From Candidatus Sedimenticola sp. (ex Thyasira tokunagai) (lineage in GTDB: Bacteria; Pseudomonadota; Gammaproteobacteria; Chromatiales; Chromatiaceae): 64,000 nucleotides of DNA. Below, one piece after another: positions 50,201 through 59,118 of the stretch (its first letter is position 1; the number at the start of each line of letters is the position of its first letter). The DNA lies in the NCBI GenBank assembly GCA_037318855.1, contig CP134874.1:1-64000 (forward strand). Direction: 5' to 3'. Made by a program: the position numbers and the translations under genes. The notes beneath the pieces were generated by a model. It saw nothing but the letters and a program-made list of their open reading frames with translations. It searched no databases and was not told the origin of the DNA.

Positions 50201-51410
50201 TCGGTTCTCCGGCGCCTGGTTGGATCTAACCGCCGCCCGCCTGGAAACCTGGCTGGAAAACCATGCGGTGGCAATGGAACTGTTCCGCAGGGTCAGAGTG
50301 CCGGACGAAGAAAAGCTGTTCACTGAGTGGATTAATGTCGGCCTGCCTCTTGCCCAGGCCTTTGAGGATGACGACGAACTGGGCAGATTGCTGGACATCG
50401 GCCTGAATCGCTGGCCAGAATCCGTCGGGCTGGTGGAATTACGTGCTGATCTTACTGCTAAGACCGACACCGCCAGCGCACTTGCTCAACTGCATGAGGC
50501 GCTGAAAAAAGGCATAGTCGATGCGGACATTGCACGCTTGGTGATTAGGTTAGAGGCACAGGATCCGCTGGTCAGTATCCAATCGATCATTGAGCAGGTG
50601 CCTGAATCTGAACAGGCGTATGTTGCGGAAAACATGCTCGATATCCTGTGTGATGCCGAGTTGGTGCCTTTGCAACTCAGCTACACCCGGTGGGCGCAGG
50701 AGAGATTTCCCGCATCGATTCCTCTGGCCAGCTCCCTCGCCAATCTTTATGACCTGGAGCGCAACATGGCCAAGGCGATAGAGATGGCATCCCTCGTCAA
50801 TGAACTGGAGCCGAACAATGTGGCCAACCTCACACTGCTCGGCAAGGTCTGGGCGGACAGAGATGCCAAGCAGGCGGTGGTTTATCTACAAAATGCTTTG
50901 AAGCTCGACCGTAACGCCGACACCTTGGCTGAGCTTGCGCGCGCTCATCAAGTCGGCGGAAATCCCGCAGAGGCGAAGAGTGCCTATCGGGAAGCCCTGC
51001 AACTCAACCCCCTGAATACTCATGCCTGGGTGAATCTGTTCATACTCGGTGAGGACAACAATTGGCTGTGGTCTTTTGTCGAGCTGATGCTTGTGCGCGG
51101 TTATGGCGAAGCCGAGGAGTACTTTCTGGCCGCGGTATTGCGCCTAGCAAAAAAGGTCGGGCAGACCGTGCCGGCCAATTGGGTGACTCTGGCCCATGCC
51201 AGGCTGGCGATGCTGAAAATCCGTCCCGCTTTTAAGGACGAACAGATGGTATTACGTACCGGTATCCTGGCCTGGGATCTGAAGCACAGGGGCGCATTGA
51301 ACAGAGAAAACGCGGGCTTCAGGGAAGATGGCAGGGTTAGCCTGTGGATTACGTCCCGCCTGTCGGCGTACGTCTGGCCACGGAGCCAATGGGTGCCTGA
51401 TCAAGTGTGA
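47235..51410 (+). CDS. Giant TPR protein with embedded C39-like peptidase
   Basis: An uninterrupted 1391-residue protein; the ATG at 47235 lies in an ATGAATGG tandem and a second Met follows at residue 5. TPR arrays occupy about 20-290 and 500-1370 (for example WDAAVELLKQALGIAPHWA, SAVRHFQRSLEINPGLL, AEAKSAYREALQLNP). Between them (about 305-445) is a papain-fold domain of C39 type with catalytic Cys319 in NECVPTSVSMIAG, His397 in SHVEVICGY and Asp415 in YVRDPMN. No signal peptide or ABC-transporter part exists, so this is not a bacteriocin exporter. It may process or bind a peptide partner recruited by the TPRs. It stands alone between mobile elements and is intact. Confidence 0.85.
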   Translation: MDEWMSRSFKSGIDILEVSPHFAAVKQHFLAGEFHAACRELYGCDKPATPIDWLLLIDLARSVGANRRSAALVRLANRYFPRDRNLNDNLLRTLLSQGRGWSAYQRLQLNRVSPDSKWEYAHWLLQCANALAVDSAMGPARQYLDDAISMEIDGSADSLFLQVLARHALRDWDAAVELLKQALGIAPHWARAHTFLIDSLLSLGRVEEARNALQRAQQQSHSSPGLDGTTAMLAFSLGRFEEAEGLIEQYLHRWPHADSGFGMRKLLLFLLIERGDLKRAREIAETDERLRDLFDLPDRLTQQRQFLHLPLFVQNSNECVPTSVSMIAGLFGHRMEPSQLYAEMRGREGVALWRMRAWLREHDFQVASCALDSTSVYALLDAGIPVIATSESIFTSHVEVICGYRRDLGIFYVRDPMNWIPLVVPESDVVERYQSQGGVIAIAPGDRTDLHAVMASHKSIPGNAMLDLAEAVDTGDTEAARANYLLIDDELPSAHVRNSYARLTVITPDEYEQGMRSIAANPQANVIARYQALLSVPNRVAREIVDRDTSHVFDTLSPFARRYLKLIDHLVQGNWQPAMQLVDQMINSGSGLPNLWLIKSDIHAELGDKEACLLALERALDLEPSRPETHQKRLQRRSSELSYKQYLDEFEAILNNPNNERKRLLWAYCGLLADGPAGLEYERAMNEHMRWHPYDPAAWNSLIGWYNLQGREDLAAAMRGRAAKLMPSVFSVEESTGDAAVKSDELPNDASLLLNIAKNNEDPRSVAARAALLDPRQYADLGWYEQGQLIVLQLLDIDFSVDGARSRGDALLPQTCPGYSVWFVTSVVETLTRRWIAPPLARIVRSWLEQQVPNFSAFADLEFERALLIESEGDIESALDALEAMLGHHPAHSGAHFRLGRLKEGQESYDSAVRHFQRSLEINPGLLGSMEGLVRVQQTLGREEDEYRALLLLRKKLPYDPEYLRAELRALIERGEGDRAHEVLEGESDRFSGAWLDLTAARLETWLENHAVAMELFRRVRVPDEEKLFTEWINVGLPLAQAFEDDDELGRLLDIGLNRWPESVGLVELRADLTAKTDTASALAQLHEALKKGIVDADIARLVIRLEAQDPLVSIQSIIEQVPESEQAYVAENMLDILCDAELVPLQLSYTRWAQERFPASIPLASSLANLYDLERNMAKAIEMASLVNELEPNNVANLTLLGKVWADRDAKQAVVYLQNALKLDRNADTLAELARAHQVGGNPAEAKSAYREALQLNPLNTHAWVNLFILGEDNNWLWSFVELMLVRGYGEAEEYFLAAVLRLAKKVGQTVPANWVTLAHARLAMLKIRPAFKDEQMVLRTGILAWDLKHRGALNRENAGFREDGRVSLWITSRLSAYVWPRSQWVPDQV

Positions 51411-51742
51411 TGCTGGGTAGCAAGACGGTAAAAGAAGTCTGCGGTATGGATGGCGGTGATATCCGCATCGGTGCCGATATTCTGGCATATAGGAAGCAGG
51501 TAACACCTCGCCTCTGGACATGCCGCCTGCGGCTGCCTCCGACCAATCCCTTAGCGCTCAACGCTTCAGTCAAACAACTCAAGCTGCGGTGACGCACTGC
51601 TCGGCCGCTTCGGAATTGATTTGGAACAGACCAAGTTTCTAGGTCCGCTTATCGCCGCAAGCAGAAGCAGGCCATGTCAATCTTGAATGTTGGCTTTGGT
51701 CGCGCTGCAGCCATCTGACTGGAAACCTGTTAAGTCCGTATA
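51411..51742. other. Intergenic region before IS1111
   Basis: About 330 bases without a convincing gene. The last part (51640-51740) may already belong to the outer IS1111-type element. Confidence 0.35.
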
Positions 51743-52345
51743 TGGACTCCTCCTCGTTTGCAAGTAAGCTATTCATGGCCGTAGGCTCGACTGCATACGT
51801 ATATCCGGCCTCTTAAGGTGGCATACGTTGATGCCGGGCCATAATGGGTTGTTCGCGCGCAGATTCCCTATTGCTTCTTCGTGTTGTAACACACTTGGAC
51901 TTAACCGGGTTTTATCTGCGCCGGTTCGACCTGTTTGCCATTACACAGCTTACTTCGCAATCGTCAAATGATTATTCGTCCCTCAATGCTTTCGATTAAG
52001 TTGCCGGTGTAAAATCCGGATCATAATCAACACCTTTGCTCATTATCACCCAAGCTATTCTTGCCAACTTGTTAGCCATAGCGACTGCAGCCACGTTGGT
52101 ATGTCGCCTCTCTTGTAGATTTGTAATCCAGCGACTGAGTCGGTCATCCTTATCTTTTGCTGTACGCATTGCAGAGCGTGCACCGTGCACGAGTAAATAT
52201 CGCAGATAGGCATCACCTCGCTTACTGATTCCAAGAAGCCTATCTTTGCCTCCTGAACTATGCTGTCTTGGCGTTAAACCACCGAGTTACCCACAATTAG
52301 TAGACACCTTGTATAGTTAGATTTATCTATATGGAGGTGCTCAAG

Positions 52346-52654
52346 ATGGCACGTAAGAAGACACAAGCATACACAGAGGAATTTCGCAGGGAAGCGGTAA
52401 AACGAGCAGATAAAGAGGGATGTACAGCGGCATCAGTAGCCAGGGAACTAGGCATCCACCCCGGCCAAATATATAACTGGCGCCGTCAGTTCAATCGACT
52501 CTCTGAAAAGCAATTTAATTCCGTGGGTGGTGTGGACTACTCCAAGAAAGAGAGCGAAGAGATCCGCAAGCTAAAACGTGAGAAGGCTGCACTAGAAAAG
52601 GAGGTCGAATTCTTAAAAAAGGCAGCTGCGTACTTCGCGAACAACCAAGAGTGA
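52346..52654 (+). CDS. IS3-family OrfA (helix-turn-helix)
   Basis: 102 residues from MARKKTQAYTEEFRREAVK (an ATG five codons upstream is also possible). It has a helix-turn-helix (CTAASVARELGIHPGQIYNW) and a leucine-zipper-like C-terminus (IRKLKREKAALEKEVEFL), as usual for IS3 OrfA. Its end overlaps the start of OrfB in the -1 frame, the arrangement needed for programmed frameshifting to make OrfAB. Confidence 0.9.
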   Translation: MARKKTQAYTEEFRREAVKRADKEGCTAASVARELGIHPGQIYNWRRQFNRLSEKQFNSVGGVDYSKKESEEIRKLKREKAALEKEVEFLKKAAAYFANNQE

Positions 52655-53324
52655 AGTACGCTTTGATCCGAGAACACAAGGAGTGGTACACAATCGCCAT
52701 GATGTGTCGTGCGTTGGATGTATCACGATCTGGCTATTATCGATGGAGGAGTCGGCCAAAAAGTGCGAGCACGGTCCGACGTGAGCATATGGAAAAGCAG
52801 GTAGCAGACACCTATGCGGACTTTAAGGCTCGCTACGGAGCACCACGCATTGCTGAAGAGTTGAATGCACTGAACATCCCTTGTTCAACGAATTATATCG
52901 CCGATATTCTTAGAAAGCAGGGGTTAAAAGCGCGAAATGGTAAAGCCTTCAATTATGGCAGCCATGCCCTGACTATGCATAACGTGGCGGATAATCTGCT
53001 CAGGCGTAAATTTGAAGCTGGTAGGCCCAATGAGAAATGGACCACTGATATCACCTATATATGGGTCGATGAGCAATGGCTCTACTTGGCTACAGTGATG
53101 GATCTTTATTCACGCTGTATCGTTGGTTGGGCTTTGGATACTTCGATGACGGAGCGGCTGGTAACGGATGCTCTGGCGATGGCATTTGAGCGGAGAGAGA
53201 TTAAACCTGGCTTGATCATCCACTCGGACAGGGGAGTTCAATATCGATCACAGAAGTATATTGACTATATGAAGCGGAAGGGTGCAGGCCCAGCATGAGC
53301 CGTAAAGGAAACTGTTGGGACACT

Positions 53325-54616
53325 CAGTCTACAATTCTATTGAATGTCCAGTCCAACCTGACCCGTGCTGGGATTGGCGAAGCTGCCTTTGCGTTGACCT
53401 GTCGGTTGGATACTGGCGTTCCCCGAGTATCTCCGGGCCCATTGCCTGTGACCTAATAGGAGCTTTGTACTGCAACTTGAGTGTCCTGTCCTGCAATGTG
53501 GGTTGGTGATCAATATCTAGGCCTTCAGAGGGCACTTGAAATGGGTAAACAATCGATACAGTGTGAAGTCATACTTGGCGTTGATACGCATCTGGACATG
53601 CATGTGGGAGTGATTATTGACAGTCATGGAAAAATGCTTGATGTACTGTCCATAGAAACAAATGGCACTGGCTATCAGCACTTATTAAAATGGGCGTCAT
53701 CGTTCGGCAATTTATCACGCGCAGGAGTAGAAGGTACTGGAACATATGGAGCAGGCCTTGCTAGATTCCTATCTGAACACGAGGTAGAGGTCCTGGAAAT
53801 CAATCGTCCTGATCGTTCTATGCGACGATTCTATGGCAAATCGGATCCGACGGATGCGGAGAGTGCCGCTCGATCCGTGCTGGCAGGTAAAGCGCAGTCT
53901 ATTCCGAAGTTACAATCAGGTGCTGCAGAGGCTATGCGTATCGCATCAGTTGCAAGGCGGAGCGCGGTAAAGGCGAGAACACAGACGATTAATCAATTGC
54001 GTTCATTGCTGGTGTCTGCTCCAGAGAATATACGAGCTAGGCTTTGGAAGTCGAATCCAGGACAGTGTGTTCAAGGTTGTTTGCATCTCCGGACTCTCGG
54101 TAAAACAATTTCACTAAAGACGCTGGCTACAACACTTCGTCTACTCGCCAGGCGGTGGATGTACCTAACAGCTGAACTTAAAGATCTGGATGATACACTG
54201 GAGCACTTAACAAATAGCGCAGCAAAGCGGTTACGTCGACAGTTTGGCATTGGGCCACAAACAGCAGCGACGTTGCTGTCAGTCGCTGGTGACAATCCTG
54301 AACGGCTACATAGCGAAGCTGCTCTAGCAGCTCTGTGTGGAGTAAACCCACTGCAAGCATCTTCAGGTAAGACTGTGCGTCATCGCCTCAATCGTGGAGG
54401 TAGTCGATCTGCCAATAATGCGTTGTGGACCATTGCCATGGTACGCATGCGGAGCGATCCACGCACTCGAACTTATGTTGCTCGTCGCACGGCAGAAGGA
54501 AAATCGACCAAAGAGATAAGCCGATGCTTGAAGCGTTACATCGTTCGAGAACTATATCCTCTTATCCTGGCTGATTTAAACGATGCTGCAGTAGTAACTT
54601 GACATAGGAGCGTCAA
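53325..54616 (+). mobile_element. IS110-family element inside the IS3-family element
   Basis: The IS3 OrfB coding sequence breaks after GGAAACTGTTGGGACA (about 53324) and resumes at AATGCACCGATGGAGTC (about 54617). Between them lies one IS110-type transposase with 200 bases of leader, as expected for this group, which inserts without target duplication. Confidence 0.85.
53541..54602 (+). CDS. IS110-family transposase, intact
   Basis: 353 residues from the ATG at 53541. RuvC-like DEDD domain: VILGVDTHLDMHVGVI with Asp, GVEGTGTYGAGLARFL with Glu, and SDPTDAESAARSVL with two Asp. The C-terminal part has RLRRQFGIGPQTAATLLSVAG and the catalytic-Ser region in LCGVNPLQASSGKTVRHRLNRGG. IS110 enzymes recombine via a bridge RNA encoded in the non-coding end of the element. 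It appears complete and could be active; it is not close to the IS1111-type elements in this window. Confidence 0.92.
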   Translation: MGKQSIQCEVILGVDTHLDMHVGVIIDSHGKMLDVLSIETNGTGYQHLLKWASSFGNLSRAGVEGTGTYGAGLARFLSEHEVEVLEINRPDRSMRRFYGKSDPTDAESAARSVLAGKAQSIPKLQSGAAEAMRIASVARRSAVKARTQTINQLRSLLVSAPENIRARLWKSNPGQCVQGCLHLRTLGKTISLKTLATTLRLLARRWMYLTAELKDLDDTLEHLTNSAAKRLRRQFGIGPQTAATLLSVAGDNPERLHSEAALAALCGVNPLQASSGKTVRHRLNRGGSRSANNALWTIAMVRMRSDPRTRTYVARRTAEGKSTKEISRCLKRYIVRELYPLILADLNDAAVVT

Positions 54617-54977
54617 TGCACCGATGGAGTCATTCTTTAGCCGATTAAAGGTGGAACTCATCTATGCTGAACAGTTTGAATCGATAAGCGACGCAAAATC
54701 CGGTATCTTTGAATACATCGAAGTGTTTTATAACCGCCTACGCAGGCACTCAGCAATTGGCTATGTCAGTCCAGCTGAGTTTGAGAGGATGGCAGCAATT
54801 GCTGCATAGTTAGGGTGTCTACTTTTTGTGGGCAGGACCAACCAATAGCAGCAGCCATGTCTCTTCCTTTACGATATTGCGTGCCATCACCAACCGTGCT
54901 GACTAATGCCGTCGCTATCAAAGGGCCAATGCCGCGTAATTGCTGCAAGCGTCTGGCTGTTGGGTTCTCCTGCGCTA

Positions 54978-55262
54978 AGCGAGTCTTCGATTTCGTGATG
55001 CAAAACGGGACATCCAAGTCCCCCTTTTGCACTCAATCTTTGACAGCCTATTAGTGCCCCGGCCGTTCTGGTCACTGACCGCTACGCGATAACATCGCAA
55101 GCTCGTTACCGCTTCGCAGTCAGTTCCCAGTGACTGGACGCCGTGTTCGGATGCCTACTTTGCTTCCCCTCTGGCGCGCTACGCGCACGACGGGTAAGCA
55201 GTGCGGCCTCACGGCTACCGGGGATTACCAGCCTTCGCTTCGCTCTCCATGGCTGGCAGCGA
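54978..55262 (+). repeat. 285-bp structured repeat, copy 2 (in IS1111 transposase)
   Basis: Nearly identical to copy 1 (36385-36669). It splits the IS1111-type transposase between codons encoding DKQIAVI and AQENPTA. Since the interrupted gene is known, both junctions are defined: left flank TGCGCTA, right flank ATGACGG. No duplication of the target is seen. Confidence 0.9.
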
Positions 55263-55962
55263 ATGACGGCTATCTGCTTATCAAGCTCTGTCATGCGCTT
55301 ATCCAGTGAACACAGATCCATCCATAACCCTTGCAACAACTCTCTAAAAAGCATCGTTAGACCATTAGAGGCATCCTCCAGCCACATGGGGATGGCTGCT
55401 CGCAACGATGACAGCCGTGTTGGTGCAACTAGACCGTATTCTGCGACCAATCCTCTTATCTGGTTGGCCTTGGCTGTACGGTGGGTCTTAATCTCTTCGC
55501 GGACACGATGTATGGACTGAATGTCTTGCTGTTCAACTGTTTTGATACCAACTGGATGCATATTGGGACGCGCCATGGCTTCACAGATCGCTTGCGCATC
55601 ATTGGCATCGTTCTTGTTGCTCTTAACAAAGGGCTTTACAAACTGAGGGGGTATGATCTTGACTTGGTAGCTGGCATCACGCAGTAGTCTGGCCCAGTGG
55701 TGTGCGCCAGCACAGGCCTCCATACCGATCTCAGCCCCTGGCTCGACCTGGTCGAACAAAATCCTCAACCACTTCTCCCGTGATAGCTGACGCTTCCATA
55801 GAGTTTTCCCCTTTCGGTCCGTCCCATGCAGTTGGAATACGTTTTTTGCCAGATCAACACCAACTCGTCTAATCTCCATAGTGGACTCCTCTTTTTACCG
55901 TTAACTGAAATCGCAATCTCAGTTTGGCACATCGATGCCGATAGGTGAGGAGGAGTCCATCC

Positions 55963-56111
55963 CATTGCTTCTGACTAGAAGCGACCAAAGGCAGAAAACA
56001 GCACAAAGCGGACATCAGGGGCCGGGAAGCATTTCGTCACAAACAGCCAAAGGTGGTTCCTCTAACCTGGATCAATCGAGTCTAAACCAATCGGCATTTT
56101 TAGCTATAACT
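55963..56111. other. Outer end of IS1111 element A
   Basis: Includes GAAGCGACCAAAGGCAGAAA (55979) followed by CAGCACAAAGCGGACATC, also found beside the second IS1111-type element (63472). It is part of the element or a preferred target. Confidence 0.6.
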
Positions 56112-57401
56112 CTACATTTTTGAAGCACTGACCTTAATCGATGCATCAATGATAATTGGCCTCAAGATGATACTTAACTTATTCTCAACTTCTTTGCACT
56201 TCTTATGCAGAGATTTACTAAAGCCATCTAGATCACAATTAGGCTTCCGAAAATACTCCGATTTACTATCCTTGAACCACATCACAGCAAATATCCCATG
56301 AGTAGATTTTAGGGCATTCAAATAAGCAGGCAACTGCTGTTCTATTCCATGTCGCAAATTATCATGGTGAGCAACTTTAAATTCTATTGGTACGGATAAA
56401 GCCATATTATTATTGGTTGTAAACGTGCACTTAAAATCCAATAACCCAATGCCTTCATCAGACTCTCTTGTCACCGACACACCTAGTTTTGACAAAATAA
56501 TTTCAAGTATCACAAATATTGTCGGCTGAATTTTAGTTTCATTTTTTGGCTTACGAGGAATAATAATTACATTATCTTCATGCGTTATCTTGCGCTCTCC
56601 ATCCCAGAAAGGCTCAACCCACCTCCTACTTTCAACATAGTGCTTGAATACATCATTAATAGCTTTGGATACGACATCCACCAAGCCTTCTTCGTTTTCT
56701 ATTTTTGCATTTCCATTTCTAGAAAAAGCAGAAGACATGCCAGTTATTTCATTAATATCTATGTTGGGTAAAAAATATTTATATATAGATTTCTTATATG
56801 CTTCATTACTTGTAAGCATATTATATTTTACAAGCACCAATAAGTTACCGTTTTTTCTGTAATACTTTTCAGAATAATTAGAGACATGGTCATATTTTAT
56901 GTTAGAAAAAACATCATCAATTTTCCACTTAGTAAATGCTTTATTTAATACTATTAATGCTAATACTTTTTCCCTCCTATGGCCTGATGTAATAACCTGC
57001 ATCTCATCATGGTCAATTTCATCATCATTTAACCATTCTGCAATACGATATGGATACGTTACCTGGAAAAGGTAGGCTGGATATTTACCCTGATTATCTG
57101 AAAAAGCTTCATAGGGTAGACTTTCAAGAGGAGCGCCACTCGTGCCGAGTGGAAATTCCTTCATTTTTCTATACAGTGGATCTGCATAGCTTCCTTTAAT
57201 AACCTCCAGTGACACCTGTATAGTGTCTCCTTTATATTCAACATGATAATTTCCCTCATCTATATCCGCTACTGATGTCGGGAGCACCATCTGAATAACT
57301 GTGTAATAATCTCTATCGTCGCCTTTCTCGATTACTGAAGATTTACCATGTGTATACGAAAAATCGTACAATCCCGTATTCAGCATAAAACTTGGCTTCA
57401 T
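56112..57401 (-). CDS. Orphan PD-(D/E)XK nuclease-like protein
   Basis: An intact 429-residue protein, AT-rich compared with its neighbours. The N-terminal 280 residues match no family I recognise. The C-terminal part (about 295-400) shows a PD-(D/E)XK core: D322 in GIGLLDFKC, E340-x-K342 in VPIEFKVAHH, and the RecB-type QxxxY motif (Q356/Y360) in QQLPAYL. Such nucleases are common in restriction and phage-defence genes. It is flanked by IS1111 and IS30 elements and has no partner gene, so it may be a solitary defence gene or a leftover from a larger system. Confidence 0.65.
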   Translation of the reverse strand: MKPSFMLNTGLYDFSYTHGKSSVIEKGDDRDYYTVIQMVLPTSVADIDEGNYHVEYKGDTIQVSLEVIKGSYADPLYRKMKEFPLGTSGAPLESLPYEAFSDNQGKYPAYLFQVTYPYRIAEWLNDDEIDHDEMQVITSGHRREKVLALIVLNKAFTKWKIDDVFSNIKYDHVSNYSEKYYRKNGNLLVLVKYNMLTSNEAYKKSIYKYFLPNIDINEITGMSSAFSRNGNAKIENEEGLVDVVSKAINDVFKHYVESRRWVEPFWDGERKITHEDNVIIIPRKPKNETKIQPTIFVILEIILSKLGVSVTRESDEGIGLLDFKCTFTTNNNMALSVPIEFKVAHHDNLRHGIEQQLPAYLNALKSTHGIFAVMWFKDSKSEYFRKPNCDLDGFSKSLHKKCKEVENKLSIILRPIIIDASIKVSASKM

Positions 57402-57660
57402 TGATCATTCCTTTCGCTATTGTTTTTTCCGTCACTGCATATAACAGTAAAATTTTTAGCCGTAAAAAAATACCATGGTCTGATTCAGGTACATCTTGGC
57501 TGTTTAGCTAGTCTCGGTCAATGATCGTTATCACTGATAAGTGAAATACTCGCAGTTTAAGCTTGAAATATAAAATCGGAGTCAGAGTGAAATTATGATA
57601 GCCGCTTTCGCTGATAGGGATTCGTTTTAAGAGCAAAGAATGAAAGGTCCGCTTTGGTCT
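57402..57660. other. Intergenic region
   Basis: Holds the promoter side of the nuclease-like gene; otherwise featureless. Confidence 0.35.
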
Positions 57661-57666
57661 GCGGTT

Positions 57667-58871
57667 TCAATCGGTCGATGCAACACATTGGTTAAATCGC
57701 TTTGCTGGTGTTTCATAGTTTAGCGTCTTTCTGGGCCGTTCGTTGAGTCTTCTTGCTACGGCATTCAGCTTTGCTTGTGAGTGCACTGACAAGTTTGTTC
57801 CTTTAGGAAAGTATTGTCTCAGTAGCCCATTAGTATTTTCATTGGAGCCGCGTTGCCGGGGATTCTGAGGATCACAAAAAAAGACTTTGATATCTGTCGC
57901 CAGGGTAAATCGTTTGTGTTGAGCCATTTCTGAACCACGGTCCCATGTCAGTGATTTGTATAATTCACGTGGTAACTTATGTGCCTGTTTGAACAAAGCG
58001 TCGACGACTGTCGTGCTATCTTTGCCATCAACTTTATCTAATAAAACATAACGAGTATTGCGTTCTACCAATGTTGCGATCTGGCTATTTTTACTTCCCA
58101 TTATCAAATCACTTTCCCAGTGACCAGGAACAGCTCGATCTTCTACAGATGCTGGGCGCTCACTGATAGAGATAGCATCGGTAATTTGTCCGTGGTCAGG
58201 CGTTTTCTGTGTATGGTGTCGAGAACGGCGCATGACAAGAGTTCGCCTTAAATGCCGCAACAACTCCTTTTTCAAGGCCCCACGGGCTTGGATAAAGGGC
58301 GTGCGATAGATCGTTTCGTGTGACACCTGAGAGTTTTCATCCTCGGGATAGGTATGCTTGAGCCACCCGGAAATTTGCTGTGGTGACCATTCCAACTGGA
58401 GTTTACTTGCCACGGGCGTGCCAGTGGTCGGTTCTGTGCCAGTGGTCGGTTCTGTGCCAGTGGTCGGTTCTGTGCCAGTTTACAGATTTTAGGGCGGTGT
58501 GCACGATCCCAAGCCGCTTTATCAGCCTGGCTGGCTCGGTACTTTTTTAATCCACTATTACGGTTGATTTCACGACTTATGGTTGAGGGAGCACGATTCA
58601 GTGACGTCGCGATTGCTCGGAGAGATTGGCCAGTGGCAATGCCGCGTGATATCTCTTCACGTTCTGCTAAGGACAGGCAGCGAGGTGAACGCTGACGGTG
58701 TGCAGGCCTAATACCACCTGATGCTGCAATAATACGTTCAATCGATGGATGATGTCGGTCAAATAGCCTTGCAATTGAGCCATGTGTCTCGCCTTTCTGC
58801 CAGCGATCCCACATCAACGCCTTCTGTTCTTCAGTACAAATATTCCTGGAGCGTCTTTTCATTTTCAACAT
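57667..58871 (-). pseudogene. IS30-family transposase, frameshifted
   Basis: N-terminal part (58871-58415): HTH regions HGSIARLFDRHHPSIERII and LSLAEREEISRGIATGQS, then SLNRAPSTISREINRNSG. It then runs into a threefold repeat of LAQNRP and shifts frame near 58410. The second part (58413-57667) has LEWSPQQISGWL and the DDE core WESDLIMG, SLTWDRGSEMAQH and PRQRGSNENTNGLLRQYFP. All catalytic residues survive, but the shift prevents a full 390-residue protein. Confidence 0.9.
58418..58479. repeat. 18-bp tandem repeat in IS30 transposase
   Basis: GTGCCAGTGGTCGGTTCT occurs three times in direct succession (58418-58435, 58436-58453, 58454-58471) plus eight bases of a fourth. It adds in-frame LAQNRP units just before a one-base frameshift. 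Other IS30 enzymes have the segment once. Confidence 0.92.
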
Positions 58872-58922
58872 CCTCCTCTCTATAGTGAGAGATTAGATGT
58901 TGCATCGACCGATTGAACCCGC

Positions 58923-59118
58923 AGCCAAGAGCGGTCATTCGATAAGTTAAGCAACAGTTACCGCTATCACACTACAAACAGACCATAGAGTCTAACTAGT
59001 CACATACTTGGAGCTTTAGTCCTCTGTCAACACTCAAACCATTGTGATTTGACAGTTTATATGTAAATAGCTCTAATGCGCATCTAGGAAAAATAAGTAA
59101 TAACAATAAGGATTAAAA
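58923..59118. other. Promoter region of the M15-like gene
   Basis: A 196-bp AT-rich gap; TTGACAGTTTATATGTAAAT (59047) offers a good -35 box, but the -10 box is unclear. Confidence 0.35.

Larger units (their letters stand above)
52651..54809 (+). pseudogene. IS3-family OrfB integrase, split by IS110
   Basis: The N-terminal part (52651-53298) has the HTH_21 region and the first two catalytic Asp residues in WTTDITYIW and IHSDRGVQY. A one-base loss near 53285 shifts the frame before MSRKGNCWD. The IS110 element then intervenes (about 53325-54616), and the remaining part (54612-54809) gives MESFFSRLKVEL with the catalytic Glu and ends at 54809. Inactive as read. Confidence 0.9.
52290..54832 (+). 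mobile_element. IS3-family element inside IS1111-type element A
   Basis: Inverted ends CCCACAATTAGTAGACACC (left, 52290) and CCCACAAAAAGTAGACACC (right, reverse strand from 54832). It encodes OrfA and OrfB and is itself split by an IS110-family element. No clear 3-bp target duplication remains. Confidence 0.88.
51996..55879 (-). pseudogene. IS1111-type transposase, split into three parts
   Basis: N-terminal part 55879-55263: RRVGVDLAKNVFQLHG with the DEDD Asp, GMEACAGAHHWARLL, NDANDAQAICEA. After the structured repeat, a middle part at 54977-54833 encodes RLQQLRGIGPLIATALV and DMAAAIGW. After the IS3-family element, the C-terminal part 52289-51996 encodes GLTPRQHSSGGKDRLLGIS and the usual ending HTNVAAVAMANKLARIAW. 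Joined, these give one normal IS110/IS1111 transposase of about 345 residues, which proves the order of insertions. Confidence 0.88.
51743..55959 (-). mobile_element. IS1111-type element A carrying nested insertions
   Basis: Subterminal inverted repeats TGGACTCCTCCTC (51743-51755) and GAGGAGGAGTCCA (55947-55959) are perfect 13-mers, as in the IS1111 group of IS110. Inside, the transposase is interrupted by an IS3-family element (52290-54832) and a 285-bp structured repeat (54978-55262). A sequence beyond the right repeat (55979-56017, GAAGCGACCAAAGGCAGAAA) is shared with the second IS1111-type element (63472-63511), so the true end lies further right. Confidence 0.85.
57661..58922 (-). mobile_element. 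IS30-family insertion sequence
   Basis: Inverted ends GCGGTTTCAATCGGTCGATG (57661) and, on the other strand from 58922, GCGGGTTCAATCGGTCGATG, both continuing CAACA: 25 bases with one mismatch. A third copy of this end stands alone at 63833-63857. Confidence 0.9.

Noticed and set aside
58418..58479. A CRISPR-like array
   Set aside because: The units are contiguous with no spacers and lie inside a transposase gene.
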